Origin: Dryocosmus kuriphilus
Lineage: Eukaryota; Arthropoda; Insecta; Hymenoptera; Cynipidae
NCBI GenBank assembly: GCA_038277395.1
Contig: CM076190.1
Coordinates: forward strand, 231,604,082 to 231,668,081
Reading direction: 5' to 3'
DNA length: 64,000 bases
Each line of letters starts with the position of its first letter. Position 1 is the stretch's first letter. The notes under the pieces were generated by a model, which saw only the letters and a program-made list of their open reading frames with translations, had not been told where the DNA came from and did no database searches. Positions 10,811 through 22,163 of this stretch are shown here, one piece after another. A program made the translations under genes and the position numbers.

Positions 10811-12235
10811 GGAAACCGAACACACGCTGGCCAGTTGGGCTTTCAGAGTGAACCTTCGGAGAGGCTTCAGCTGGCAAGTTAGGCTTGCTAAACCTCTATG
10901 CATTTTCCCCTAATTAGTTCAGATTTAGTTTCCTGTAATCACAGAAATGTTTCGACTTAGATTTATTACAATAAATAAAACTCGAATCAAATCTGTTTAC
11001 TGGTTACGGAAATTGAACTGCACGCTTAGTGACAGCTCAAATCGATCCCTCCCCTACAGGTTTTAATAACCCGAAGTAGGCAGTTGCATACAGTACATAT
11101 AATTGGAAGCCCATCAACCGCTGGTCAGTTAGGCTTGCAAATTGACCTTTGGAGAGGGTGTCGACTGGCCAGTTAGGCTTGCCAAGCCCCCTTGCACATC
11201 CACTTAAATACACTCCTAGAAACAACCCAATCAAGCTATTTCCTAACCTTCTATTTTCAGAAATAATTAAGAGGAAACCGAACACACGCTGGCCAGTTAG
11301 GCTTCCTTAACCTCTCTGCATTTCCATTTATTTAGTTCAGATTTTAATTTCCTATATTCACGGAAATGTTTCGACCTAGATTTATTAAAAAAAAACTCGA
11401 AACAATTCTATCACTTCTCACGGAAATTGAACCGTAAGGTTGGCAATAGCTCAAACCGCTCCCTTCACTACAGGTTTTAATAACCCCAATTTGGCAGTCG
11501 CATATAGTACAGATAATTGGAAGCCTATCAACCGCTGGCCAGCTAGGCTTGCAGATTGAACCTTGGAGAGGGTGTCGACTGGCCAGTTAGGCTTGCGTAG
11601 ACGCCCTGCATATCCAATTATATACGCTCATAGAAATAACCCAATCAAGCTATTTCCTAACCTTCTATTTTCAGAAATAGTTACGAGGAAATCGAACACA
11701 CGCTGGCCAGTTAGGCTTGGAGAGTGAACATTGGGAGAGGCTCCAGCTGGCATGTAAGGCTTGCTTAACCTCTCTGCATTTCCATTTATTTAGTTCAGAT
11801 TATAATTTTCTATATTCACGGAAATGCTTGGACGATTTATGAAAATAAATAAAGCTCGAAATAATTCTATCACTTGCCACGGAAATTGAACCGTACTTTC
11901 GGCAATAGCTGAAACCGCCCTCTTCACTACAGGTTTTACTAACCCCAATTTGGCAGTCGCATATAGTACAGATAATTGGAAGCCGATCAACCGCTGGCCA
12001 GTTAGGCTTGCAAACTGATCCTTGGAGTGGGTGTCGAGTGGCCAGTTAGGCTTGCCTAGCCCCCTTGCACAACCAATTATATACACTCATAGAAACAACC
12101 CAATCAAGCTATTTCCTAACCATCCATTTTCGGAAATAGTTAGGAGGAAATTGAACATACTCTGGCCAGTTAGGCTTGCAGAGTGAACCATTGAAGAGGC
12201 TACAGCTGGCCAGTTAGGCTTGCTTAACCTGTCTG
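10811..12235. repeat. ~457-bp satellite, about 3.2 units, with paired 18-bp motif
   Basis: Units begin near 10811, 11271, 11686 and 12143 with AGGAAAYCGAACACACGCTGG-like sequence. The second unit is about 45 bp shorter because one motif copy is lost. Each full unit has four copies of CTGGCCAGTTAGGCTTGC in two pairs. Copies start at 10827, 10871, 11121, 11165, 11289, 11535, 11579, 11703, 11747, 11994, 12038, 12162 and 12206. The first eight bases (CTGGCCAG) are a palindrome. Minus frames at 11037-11285 and 11790-12086 are by-products of the repeat, not genes. Confidence 0.9.
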
Positions 12236-13101
12236 CATTTCCATTTATATAGTTCAGATTTTAGTTTCCTATATTCACGGAAATGTTTCGACCTAGATTT
12301 ATTAAAATAAATAAAACTCGAAACAATTCTGCCTCTGGTCACGAAAATTTAACGGTAAATTTTCATTAAAATTACAAAATTCAGTAGAAACATCAATCGA
12401 TCCCAATTATTGTACCTGACATGCTAAATAATTTGTTTTCCTAATGTATCACCACCCTAGCCGTCACGCCGAATTGACGGCAGAATGTCGACATTCGCGT
12501 GATCACAAGAATATTTTATTACACTTGGTCAAATGATGAAACGTGTTTTTGAAAGAAAGAGTTTCACAAAGCTAAATTTCACAAATTATTCGAAAAAAAA
12601 ACATACATAGCGAGCAAAGGCATAGATCCAAATAATAATCCCACCACTCCACCAACTGTTTGTTACGAAGGAGCGTTCCTAATCTCTTCGCCGGAGGTTT
12701 ACAAACAGTCAGTCAGGAGAGAATCCGGGCTGTTTATTTTATATTTATGCGGGGATCGTTACAGTGACCGTGCCTCTCTTAGAAAAGTGCCGAGATTCTA
12801 AATAATAACAATAACATCGTGACTCTAAATTCAAAAACGATTAAGGTTCAAATAAATAATGGTTAGAGAATTTTTTGTCAATTAAGTGAAACAATATTTA
12901 TTAAAAAGGAGTCAAAACTTAACGGCTACCGCACACTAATCGCAAAATGACGGGCATGATTCACGAATAAAAGTTCTTCAACAAAAGGATGTATTCGAGC
13001 AAGTACAATGTAGGAGATAGTGGACCACTTGGCTTCTCCAGGAGTGAGAAGGAGAAAGGGAAAGAAAGAATAAGGCCGTGCACTTCGAACTAAAACATGG
13101 T
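12236..13101. other. AT-rich DNA, no gene; possible decayed LTR material
   Basis: Contains the last partial satellite unit to about 12355, a 14-bp palindrome (GAATGTCGACATTC near 12484) and a GC-richer segment at 12655-12780 that resembles LTR or leader DNA but has no partner in the window. Confidence 0.3.
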
Positions 13102-14190
13102 ATACGAGGTTTGTCCGAAAACTAGCCAACCTACGTTGATATCTCCGCGTTGGTGCTATTTTTGTCATCCGGGCCGTGGCATCCTTCGAAGTAGTCCCCA
13201 TTTGATAGAACCATACGCACCCAGCGGTGCTTCCACAACTTAAAGCAGTTGTCGAACGCAGATTTTGGAATGGCCTTCAGCTCGCTCGTCGCATTACTCT
13301 GAAACGTCTCGATGTCGTCTAACCGCTTTCCTTTGAGCGCCATTTATAATTTTGGGAACAACCAAATGTCGCAGGAAGAGACTTTACGGAGGCTGGCGAA
13401 GCTGCACAATCTTGTGTGTCGCCAAAAATTGCTGCACAAGGTTCGGTGAACGAACGCGCTCGTCCGTTATCGTGGTGAAGAAGCCAGTCAAAGCTTGACC
13501 AGAAACGCGGTCGTTTTCTTCTCAAGACAACACGGAATCTTTTCAGAACTTCAACGTAATATTCCTTGTTGATCGTCTGACCACTTGGAGAAAACGCGTA
13601 GTACACAACACCCTCACAATCGAAAAAAAATCAGCATTGACTTAACATGGCTCCGACTTTGACGTGCTTCTCTTGGTATTTAGTTTAGGGATCCTAACTA
13701 TAAACCCATTATTCGTCACCAGTTATAACCCTCTTAAGGACATTTTCATCATCACTGACCATTTCCAAGTTGTCCTAAGCGATTTTAGAGCGAAGGTCTT
13801 TCTGCTCGGCCGTAAGCAATTTCGGAATGAATTTCGCACACACGCGAGTCGTTCCCAAGACATTGTTCAAAATTTCCCAAACAGTACTTTTCGGTATTCC
13901 GAGATCATTTTCTGCTTCACGAAAATTCAATCGATGATCACCTTCAACCACAAGTCGCACACGCTCGATGTTTCCAGGTGTTTTTGTCAGCAGAAGTCTG
14001 CCAGAATGAGATTCAGTGTCAACAGATGTGCGGCCACTTTAAACTGCCTGTACCGATCCTTTATCTGCGTTATGCCCATACTTTTGTCCCCAAAGGCCTC
14101 TTGCATCATTTCGGTAGTCTCCGTACAACTTGTAACATTATCGCTTAACCGGGGATATAAAATCGGTACTTTCTGACTATAGACGCGCAT
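13102..14190 (-). pseudogene. Third mariner transposase, heavily decayed, different lineage
   Basis: One terminus is visible at 13102 (TATACGAGGTTTGTCCGAAAAC, following TA). Minus frames in order: an amino-terminal EAFGDKSMGITQIKDRYRQFK (near 14060), then NDLGIPKSTVWEILNNVLG (near 13900), SGQTINKEYYVEVLKRF and LLHHDNGRAR (second catalytic Asp, near 13480), and finally WVRMVLSNGDYFEG (near 13210). Several frameshifts and stops separate these pieces. The right terminus is missing, probably lost at the LTR that starts at 14229. The sequence differs clearly from copies 1 and 2, so it is an older, separate mariner subfamily. Confidence 0.85.
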
Positions 14191-14228
14191 CTCATCCTAC
14201 ATTACTTTAGTAATTTTAGTTATGTTAA

Positions 14229-15360
14229 TGTTGCATTCACATCTATTCCCAATTATATTAACAACTATTGAGAAACTGATCTAGATTGCGTTTATTATGC
14301 CCTTTTTGAAAAGCCTGAGACCAATAATATACATATTGGTTCAAGTCTCAGTAGGACGTGAGAACTAGCCCTAAACATAATAATATTAGATTGAATGAAA
14401 GAAGAAAAGTATAACTCATTAAAAATCTTTACTATCAATTTCCACCTTCATGTGGATTGCAAAGTATTGAAGGTTGTGAGTCCACTCAAGGGAGAATAAT
14501 TGCGATTATTGATAACGAGATCTGAACTTTTGATTTCCCCTTTGTGAATTTTATGTGTCCTGAATTTATAAGCACAACGAGGTCCTCTTGGGAAAGGTAA
14601 AAAGTCGTTACTACATAAATTCAAGTTATCGCTCTTATCATTTTATCAAACGAATACACTTGCAAGCGACGTGCACCCTTTAACCTTGAATCAGATTCTT
14701 CCTGCACAACGAGGTCCTCATGGGTAAAGGTACAAGGTCGTTACTGGAAGAATATGATTTTGTATGTTCAATGATTCTGTCACACCTAAAACATCCCTTT
14801 CTTTTCTATGATCCACTCACGATCGATGATTTGCTACAATTCACTAAGAGTGAGAGAACTTCTGATGCTATCACAGAAAATGGTAACCGAGGTCCAATCG
14901 TCTCCTTGCTCGAAGGGATGGACGCCACTTCTAAGCGTCATGTACGAAAGGTAGCGGACTAGTCCACTCAAACAGGTCTTTCTTCTAGGAAGAGCTGGAA
15001 GTAAGTGTCGCATATTGGTCTTCGATCTAGAGTGCTGACCGCGAGATCCTCGGACCCAAGCTGAGTCCCCACTTAATTTGCATTGCGTGCGCATTCGTCG
15101 ATCGTACGATGTGCATATATCGATGAGTATATATATCTCTACGCTCTGATTTCTAATTAATTTCGGAAAACGTCATCGTCCCACGGGCGTGCTTAGCGTA
15201 ATTTCGCCCGTTCCTTACCACTTTTATAATATTCTCATTTTCGATTGATCATGAGGGCTCTAATTTTTTGTCTATAAAACGGACCGCCTCAAACTCTTGC
15301 CGAGATCGAGACAGAACTTGATGCAAATTCGTTGATCTCTTCTGTCTGTCATTTTCAACA
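14229..15360 (-). repeat. Diverged solo LTR, same family as 32700-34335
   Basis: Collinear with the LTR at 32700-34335: both open TGTNRCATTNNCAT, share GAGTSCACTCAAGGGAGA near 14476, the GCACAACGAGGTCC hairpin modules (14561-14623, 14695-14753), GCGTGCGCATTC near 15086, and the CCCGTTCCTTACCACTTTT block near 15207. The copy here is about 500 bp shorter and has only two hairpin modules. No gag or pol is attached, so it is read as a solo or broken LTR. Boundaries are inferred from where the two copies stop matching. Confidence 0.65.
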
Positions 15361-17084
15361 GTGCACAAATGCGACGAACGGAAAAAACACGTTGGATATA
15401 AACACACGCTGCATGCGACCCAAGGCGTCCCGCCGGTAACTGCTGCATTCAGGGAGTTTGTGAGGGTCTACTGGTTGCGCTCTCAGCCTGCAGAGGCCGC
15501 TGGAGATCTGGCGCGAAGATATGAACGCAGGTCGGATAGCTTTCGGACACACCTCGTACTTGACGTTGTTCGATGTTCGCGATCTCTAGTCCTTGGTACT
15601 TTGCAAGTCCCCTCTGGTCCGTACGCAAAAAGCACTAAAATAGGGTTGAGTTTTCTGGTTTTGCGTCGTTAAAACCCTCGGCACATTGCACACCCTTTTA
15701 GCACTCGGCGTTATCCGGGCAACAACCGCGACTCAGAGAAGCACGAGTAAAAATTCCGACGGAGCATGGGCAGTTTCCGAAAGTACCGGGCTACTTGCAC
15801 GGGCAAGATGCTGGCGGGTAATGCTGTCAAGACAAGGAAATGATTTGACTTGCCGTCTCTGGTATTCGCAATTTTAGGGAGGGTTTTCAGCTGAGTCTGC
15901 ACCTCGAGCGTGGGAACTTCGTCCAGGCATGATGCAGTCCGCGTGACCACTAATTGCCGACTTTTGACAATTATTGCAACTAAGAAATTTGGAAGGCTCA
16001 CGTGCACTGTTGCTATTCAGCTCGTTTAAAGTATTCAGTTAATATCCTGAATCAAAACTTAACACCTAATATGGAGTACAGGTCGTTAGATTTTTAATTT
16101 TTATTTTGCAGATTCTATTTATAACGAAATTTTAAGAAGAATAAACTCCTTATTGTCAATGTAATGATTTAGCATGTTTCTCTATTGATTGGTTACCTTT
16201 TCTAATGAAAAATTTGGATATTTTTATTTTTATTACACAAAGTTCCGGCAGTTATTGATCATTTATAATTTAACCATTTATTAAAGATAAATTGTTCATT
16301 AATCAGAACCATCTAGTTTTCTATTCCGAATACGATTTCGATTCTACCAATTAAATAAATAATTTTTTATTGATTTTGTTATATTGTTAAAGGGTAAAGA
16401 TTATGATTACAATCTATCCATAATTTTGACCTTGTTCAGTAATTTTTGAAATTTGGTATTTGGATTGCACATTGACAGTTAAGAAAATCATCTATATACC
16501 ATTTTGTTTTTTAATAACAATTAAACTTGTGGTTTGACTTTTAGTGACCGCACGGATCACTACGAACACCCGGGGAGCATAATAAATAGGAGGTTCGCGC
16601 TCGACGTGCTCCTCTCTTTGTTCTTTCCCCGGCGTGTAGACCGAGTCGATAATAGTCGCTGTTCTCGAACACTCTGATACACCCTTGACTCTTCTATCTC
16701 TTTCTCGCTCACTGGGCACTTAGTCCAGTGGTCGTGTATATGCTCTAAGCTAAAACGAAGAGATAATCGACCCGGACACAAGATGGATAAGTTATATTAC
16801 GCATAAGCACCGCTGAGTTTGTTCCTGTTAATGAGTCACACACATTATCAGCGATGTCTACCGTAACACCCCAGCAACGAAATGGTGCTGCATCAAAATT
16901 AATTATCATAAGATATTTTTTTACGGTCTACGATCCATTGATAATATCTTATGCAAATTCACCAAGGAGGATATAATTATAAAAAAATTTTGTATCTAAC
17001 TACGGTAGTATTTTTGTGTAGGAGAAATTTCGGATTATTCAATTTCAAGCAATTACAATTTCCCTCAGACCAGGACCTTCTGGT
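15361..17084. other. No gene recognised
   Basis: A 103-codon plus frame (15361-15672) and minus frames at 15711-16007 and 16492-16781 match nothing known. 16540-16870 is GC-richer and may be an old LTR. A perfect 11-bp inverted repeat (CATAAGATATT) flanks 16917-16942. Confidence 0.3.
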
Positions 17085-17092
17085 CTGTCGAT
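17085..17092. repeat. Candidate 8-bp target-site duplication, left
   Basis: CTGTCGAT directly outside the left terminal repeat. CTGTAGAT lies directly outside the right one at 20066-20073. Seven of eight bases match. Confidence 0.55.
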
Positions 17093-17429
17093 TAGGCTGG
17101 GGCGAAAAACCAATATTGTGCGCCCAGGAAACACCTGGGTGCGGAAAAGTGGCCCAGCCAATCCAAAACTCAACGCACTTTGAAATTTTGAAATCGGGTA
17201 ATATCTTTAGTCTGTTTTTTGAGGGTGAAGTCTCGAAATTTCACTAAAAACACTAACATTTAGGGTTTTGCAAAAATGGGCTTAAAATCGATACCGATGC
17301 CTTCCAAGGGTGACTTTACGATGAAAAGTCATCAGAGGATACTTCCAGGTCCGTACCGAGTCGCCGAGTCATGGAAGCGGAAATGGCTCAAAGTTGCGTA
17401 TTTTCAAGTAAACGCTTAAATACTTGTGC
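17093..17429 (+). repeat. Left terminal inverted repeat
   Basis: Starts TAGGCTGGGGCGAAAAACCA and ends near CTTAAATACTTGTGCG. Inverted match to 19706-20065 over its whole length with scattered substitutions and one or two short indels. Confidence 0.9.
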
Positions 17430-17736
17430 GGTCCCTGGGTCATGTCTGCATACGAGCACACGAGCGTCTGTGCCACCTCTACACTGAAGCTGGACCCACC
17501 CCCGGTCACTGGTCTCCTTCTCCCCTCCCCTCCCCCTCCCTCTTGTCGAGCGTTGTCGAGACTTGTCAGAACCTGCTAATGGCTCGTACTGTCGGCTCAC
17601 GCCTAATGTTCGTTCGCTCGTAGGTGCTAGTCGACGTTGTCGTTATAGTTTCTTCTTATTTTCTCGTCGATGGTTCTTTTGGTGGTAGAGATTCTGGTTC
17701 TGCGTGCACTCCCCTCTTTGGTTTCTATGCCACAGC

Positions 17737-19586
17737 ATGTCGCAATTTGCAAATAGAGACTTTGTGCAGTACCCTATATTTGGTCCTCCAAAAGATTTTG
17801 GTCCGAACGTTTTGCCAACGAGGGCTGACTTGAACGGGGAGAGTGTGGTGCAAGCGTTCCTACTGCATCGGCCTCCACATCTTCCTCTACGATTGATATG
17901 GATATAGATTTAGATTCCTTCTTTGAGCAAGGTGAAGGGGATAATCCTCCTCCTGAGAATTAAGGTAAAGGTTGATGCTTCTACAGATGATGACGATTTT
18001 CATGACATACCACGCAGACTTGTGCAGAGAAAATCATCGCAGGCCAGACTCGACTTATCTAAAGCAGCAGTAGTTGCTCAAAGATATGGTATAAGTCAAC
18101 GGGCTGCGGCACATTTAAGCTCGTCTGTGCTTCTCGCTGCCAATCGAGCAGGTATGATCTCCCGGATATTTCTCAAGAAGTACCTGAGTGTCTGGTCATA
18201 GATAAAAGTAAGATAAGGCGCGAGAAGATTAAAACATGCTCCACGTTGAAGAAGGAATCACGCCATGAGGATTCTATTCGTGGCATATACTTTGATAGCC
18301 GGAAAGACGAAACCTTGACAGCCTCCGGATTTATTAAGGGGGAACACATATCTTTGGTGGCTGAACTAGGTTCTAAATACGTAGGCCATGTCGTCACACC
18401 ATCGAGCCATGCCCAAGATGAGTGTGATTCCATTTATAATTACGTAACAACAGAACTGAATGGAGGCTTCGATGCAGTGGTAGTCGTGGGCTATGACGGT
18501 ACAAATACGAATACGGGCTAGAAGGGAGGAATTATTCGTCTACTAGAGGAACGACTTGATCGTCCCTTGCAATGGGTTGTCTGTCTATTACATTTCAATG
18601 AGCTACCGTTCAGATGTCTTTTCGTATTTATTGACGGACCTACCCCTGGTCCGAACAAATGCTCAGGGCCAATAGAGGGACAACCTCCAACTTGTGGGAC
18701 CCTCGATTTTGTAAAGTTCAAACAAGTTGAGTGTGACTTACATGAGATTGAGCCCACTGATCTCAGATCAGATCGAAGGTATCTTTATGAGATATCAGAT
18801 GCCATATGTTCCGGAGTATGCTCTCCTGAGCTGGCCTCCCGGAAGATAGGCCCCTTCAACATGGCTCGCTGGCTAACAACTGCAAATAGAATTCTGAGAT
18901 TATACATATCAACAAAAAGACCTACGAAGAAACTGCAAGTATTAGTTGAATACTTACTCACAGTATACGTACCTCAGTGGTTCCACATCAGACGGGATAA
19001 GTCTATCGCTGATGTGAGTCGGCACCTCTTCCAAGCAACCAAATTGTCAAGGTTTCTTCCTCTGAAGTACCGAAATGTGGTAAACACTTCCATTCAGACA
19101 AACGGCTTCTCTGCCATGCCAGAGAATATACTTCTTGGAACGGTAACCGACCCTACGCTTACCGTTCGCCAAGACGCACTCACCAAACTCCTGGAAGCAA
19201 AACATAAGCAACAGACAACTGTTAGATACAATATTGTGCCAGGAATTAATTTTGGAGCTAATGATTACACAGAAATGATTGATTGGGAACAGACAGATGT
19301 TTCACTTACCGTACCTCCAGTTTTAATTCCTATAACAGAGGATGAACTTACCGCTAATCTATCTGTGGCCGATGGCTTGGTACCAGACTGGGACTTTACA
19401 TCTTTCCCTTGTCACACAGTAGCGGTGGAAAGAACTGTTAGACTGGTAACAGAGGTGTCCAGACAAGGCATCGGTCCCGACGCTCGGGACCGACAGATAC
19501 GCGCCACACTTCTTTCTCGAATGACTGTCAACTTATTTGACATTAAGAAAGACTTTGTGGGTGTAATCAATGACTCTGAGACTTAA
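17737..19586 (+). pseudogene. Transposase-like protein of unnamed family, nearly intact
   Basis: The likely start is the ATG at 17737 (MSQFANRDFVQYPIFGPP). Stops and shifts occur between 17905 and 18200. From about 18150 a single frame runs to 19586, broken only by one TAG at 18519. Conserved-looking pieces: GSKYVGHVVTP (18370), VVVVGYDGTNTNTG (18480), VVCLLHFNELPFRCLF (18570), LVEYLLTVYVPQWF (18940) and FPCHTVAVERTVRLVTEVS (19404). I have the impression that proteins with these motifs occur as uncharacterised entries in arthropods and cnidarians; I cannot confirm it here. The D in GYDGT and the E in AVERT are candidates for an RNase H-like active site (inference). Its enclosure by terminal repeats is the main reason to call it a transposase. 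Confidence 0.7.
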
Positions 19587-19705
19587 GTAAGCACGTTCTA
19601 CATATGGTTGGTTGGTTGTAGGGCGTGGGTGGAGCCCGATGTGCAGCTACCTCCACGTGGTGGGCTCTAAGTCACTCGAAGTAGTAGAACTCAGTGAGCT
19701 AGGAG

Positions 19706-20065
19706 CTGCACAAGTATTTAAGCGTTTTACTCGAAAACACGCAATTTTGAGCCATTTCTCCCTCCATGAGGATTGGCATGGGATGACCTTGACGACTCTG
19801 CACGGACCTCTAAGTACCCTCTGATGACTTTTCATCGTAAAGTGACCCTTGGAAGGCATCGGTATGGATTTTAAACCCATTTCTGCAAAACCTTAAATTT
19901 TAGTGTTTTTTAGTGAAACTTCGAGACTTCACCCTCCAAGAACAGACTGAAGATATTATCCGATTTCAAAATCTCAAAGTGCGCTGAGTTTCGGATTGGA
20001 TTGGGCCACTTTTCCGCACGCAGGCGTTACCTGGACGCACAATGTTGGTTTTTCGCCCCAGCCTA
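19706..20065 (-). repeat. Right terminal inverted repeat
   Basis: Inverted partner of 17093-17429, ending GGTTTTTCGCCCCAGCCTA. It is more similar to the solo copy at 3437-3785 than either is to the left repeat. Confidence 0.9.
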
Positions 20066-20073
20066 CTGTAGAT
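20066..20073. repeat. Candidate 8-bp target-site duplication, right
   Basis: CTGTAGAT, one mismatch from CTGTCGAT at 17085-17092. Confidence 0.55.
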
Positions 20074-20837
20074 AAATCGGGAATAGGATCAACGAGACGA
20101 TTCAACTGATTTTCATTAGTTAAATAAATATTTGTTAGTCTTAATTAATTCAACTAGCTAGGACACAACAATCATTTAAGTGAATAAATAAATTATTCGT
20201 CTATAGTTTCTCTATCCTACGTTTCATTTCTTTCAGTGCCTTAACATTATTTATTTCTATACTGATTTTTGTATAATGATTTTTATGGAATCATGCAAAG
20301 ATTATAAGGGATGCATTAAATATAAAAATCATTACAATAAAAAAAAGTTTTGTATGCAGAATTCTCTGCTGCCTATTTTAGATTGTATTTTAATTATTTT
20401 TTTAATTACGTGAGATTACAAATCCATCTGCGGTTACAAAATAATCTAGTTCTGCTCCCCTCGGTCCGTAAAGATGCCGGTCAACCGTTTCTGTAAGAAG
20501 CATTGGGATTTTTTATTAACGAGATTTTTCAACTAAACTAATTTTACTATTGTACCAGTTAATAACACCTACACTGATTTTCAAAATATATGGTTTGCTG
20601 GCAATTCTTTTCATTTATTTTACGGCAGAATGTGACTTTTCACACACTTTTTCAGTTAACCTATGCATCTTTTTAAAACTAAATTTCTGAAGTAGAAAAA
20701 TTAAAGACAAAGTTTCGCTGTTTTTGAGAAAAATTGGAAAACTCGCTAAAAAAAAATTATCATAATCAAAAGAATGGTTTGGCCCACATAAAATTCATCC
20801 AATGTCTTTTCTATGTCAAAAAAAAAATATACATATG
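20074..20837. other. AT-rich DNA, no gene
   Basis: Nothing recognised on either strand. Confidence 0.45.
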
Positions 20838-20839
20838 TA

Positions 20840-22161
20840 CGAGGGCCTACCCAAAAGAAACCGAACTGATGTTGTGGGGAGCGGTGTTGTTGTAGTATCG
20901 GGTTTTTGCCGGTAGGTGCGTGTAGAGGCACTTTTCACCAGTTAGTATGCCAACTGCTATCACTGTGTAAGGTTGCATTTGGTGTGTGTAATTTTTTTTG
21001 TGACTGTTGCTTTGCGTGCTCGTCGTTTTTTGTGATGGTTGATCTTCATGATCAGCGTGCCAACGTGAGGTTTTGCTTCCTGCTGGGGAAAACGGGCACA
21101 GAAACTCTTCAAATGTTAAAAACGGCCTACAAGGATGATGCTATGGGAAAAACTCAAGTGTTCGAGTGGTTTTTTCGTTTTAAAAGTGGGGAAATGTCAA
21201 TTGACGATCAACCTCGCTCTGGACGTCCTTCGGCGGTCCGAACCGACGAAAATGTTGAAAAAATTCGTGAAATCATCCTGGAAGATCGACGAAGGACCAT
21301 CGAAGAAGTTGCGGAGAAATCTGGCGTGAGTTGGAGTTCAGTACAGAGAATTCTAAGTGAAGATTTGGGGATGAGAAGGGTGGCTGCAAAATTTGTTCCT
21401 CGACTGCTGACTGCAGAGCAAAAACAAGGCCGCGTGCAGCATGCTCTGCTTTGAAGGAGGAATTCCAAAATGATCCAAACTTTTTTTCCAAGGTCATAAC
21501 AGGTGACGAATCGTGGTGTTATGTATACGATCCTGAAACTAAGCAACAGTCAAGTCAATGGAAGACTCAAAATTCGCCTCACCCTAAAAAAGCTCGTCAG
21601 GTGAGGTCAAACATTAAGACGATGCTCATTTGTTTCTTCGATGTGAGAGGAGTCGTCCATTCAGAATTTGTTCCACCGGGTCAGACAGTTAATCAGGCAT
21701 TTTACCTGGAAGTCTTGAAAAGATTGCGCAACAGTTTACGACGGAAAAGGCCTGATTTGTGGCAGTCGGGGGACTGGTTTTTCCACCACGACAACGCCCC
21801 TGCTCACACAGCTCTTTCTGTGCGCCGATTTTTGACCAAAAATAGCATGGCCACTGTTCCTCACCCACCCTATTCACCCGATTTAGCCCCCTGTGACTTT
21901 TTTTTATTCCCCCGAATGAAAAGGGACATGAAAGGAAAGCGTTTTGCGGACGTAGCTGAAGTGAAGGAAAAAACGACGGAGGCGCTGTCAAGCATCACAA
22001 AAGAGGAATTTAAAAAATGTTTCGAACAATGGAATAAAAGATTAGATAAGTGTATTGTCTCCAATGGAGAGTACTTTGAAGGAGATTAAATGTTTTTTGT
22101 AGAAAAATCAAAATAATAACTTTGTACAAAAGTAGTTCGGTTTCTTTTGGGTAGGCCCTCG
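20840..22161 (+). mobile_element. Mariner copy 2, full length with intact termini
   Basis: Same ~28-bp inverted termini as copy 1 and TA on both sides (20838-20839 and 22162-22163). Length 1322 bp. The right flank is the end of another transposon, whose terminal ACAGGGTGTC starts four bases on. By eye it differs from copy 1 at only a small fraction of bases, so both are recent. Confidence 0.95.
21035..22089 (+). pseudogene. Mariner transposase (copy 2), one frameshift, catalytic triad intact
   Basis: Starts at MVDLHDQRANVRF. All three catalytic Asp are present: ITGDESW, HHDNAPAH and, 34 residues later, SPDLAPCDFFLF. Near 21437 one base is missing relative to copy 1 (GTGCAGCATG against GTGCAAGCATG), so the first frame ends at 21454. 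The second frame then runs uninterrupted to 22089. Away from this point no stop is seen. The lesion lies at a different place from that in copy 1, so each copy is correct where the other is broken. Confidence 0.94.
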
Positions 22162-22163
22162 TA

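Larger units (their letters stand above)
17093..20065 (+). mobile_element. DNA transposon of unnamed family with long terminal inverted repeats
   Basis: A 2973-bp unit bounded by inverted repeats of about 340-360 bp (17093-17429 and 19706-20065). The outermost bases TAGGCTGGGGCGAAAAACCA are shared perfectly. A transposase-like coding region (17737-19586) fills the interior on the plus strand. An imperfect 8-bp target duplication flanks the unit. Eight-bp duplications and TAGG-type ends are known for hAT elements (also 8 bp for P elements), but I see no hAT BED finger. The same terminal repeat occurs alone at 3437-3785, so this is a family, not a chance palindrome. Confidence 0.85.

Noticed and set aside
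11037..12086. Two similar minus frames (CARGLGKPNWP…)
   Set aside because: They repeat only because they lie in the 457-bp satellite; the GLGKPNWP part is the 18-bp motif translated.
15361..15672. 103-codon plus frame after the solo LTR
   Set aside because: No recognisable motif, basic random composition, and no supporting splice or start signal.
17437..17623. Frames next to the left terminal repeat as a transposase N-terminal domain
   Set aside because: Both strands are open by chance in a C/T-rich stretch; the family-like protein start is at 17737.
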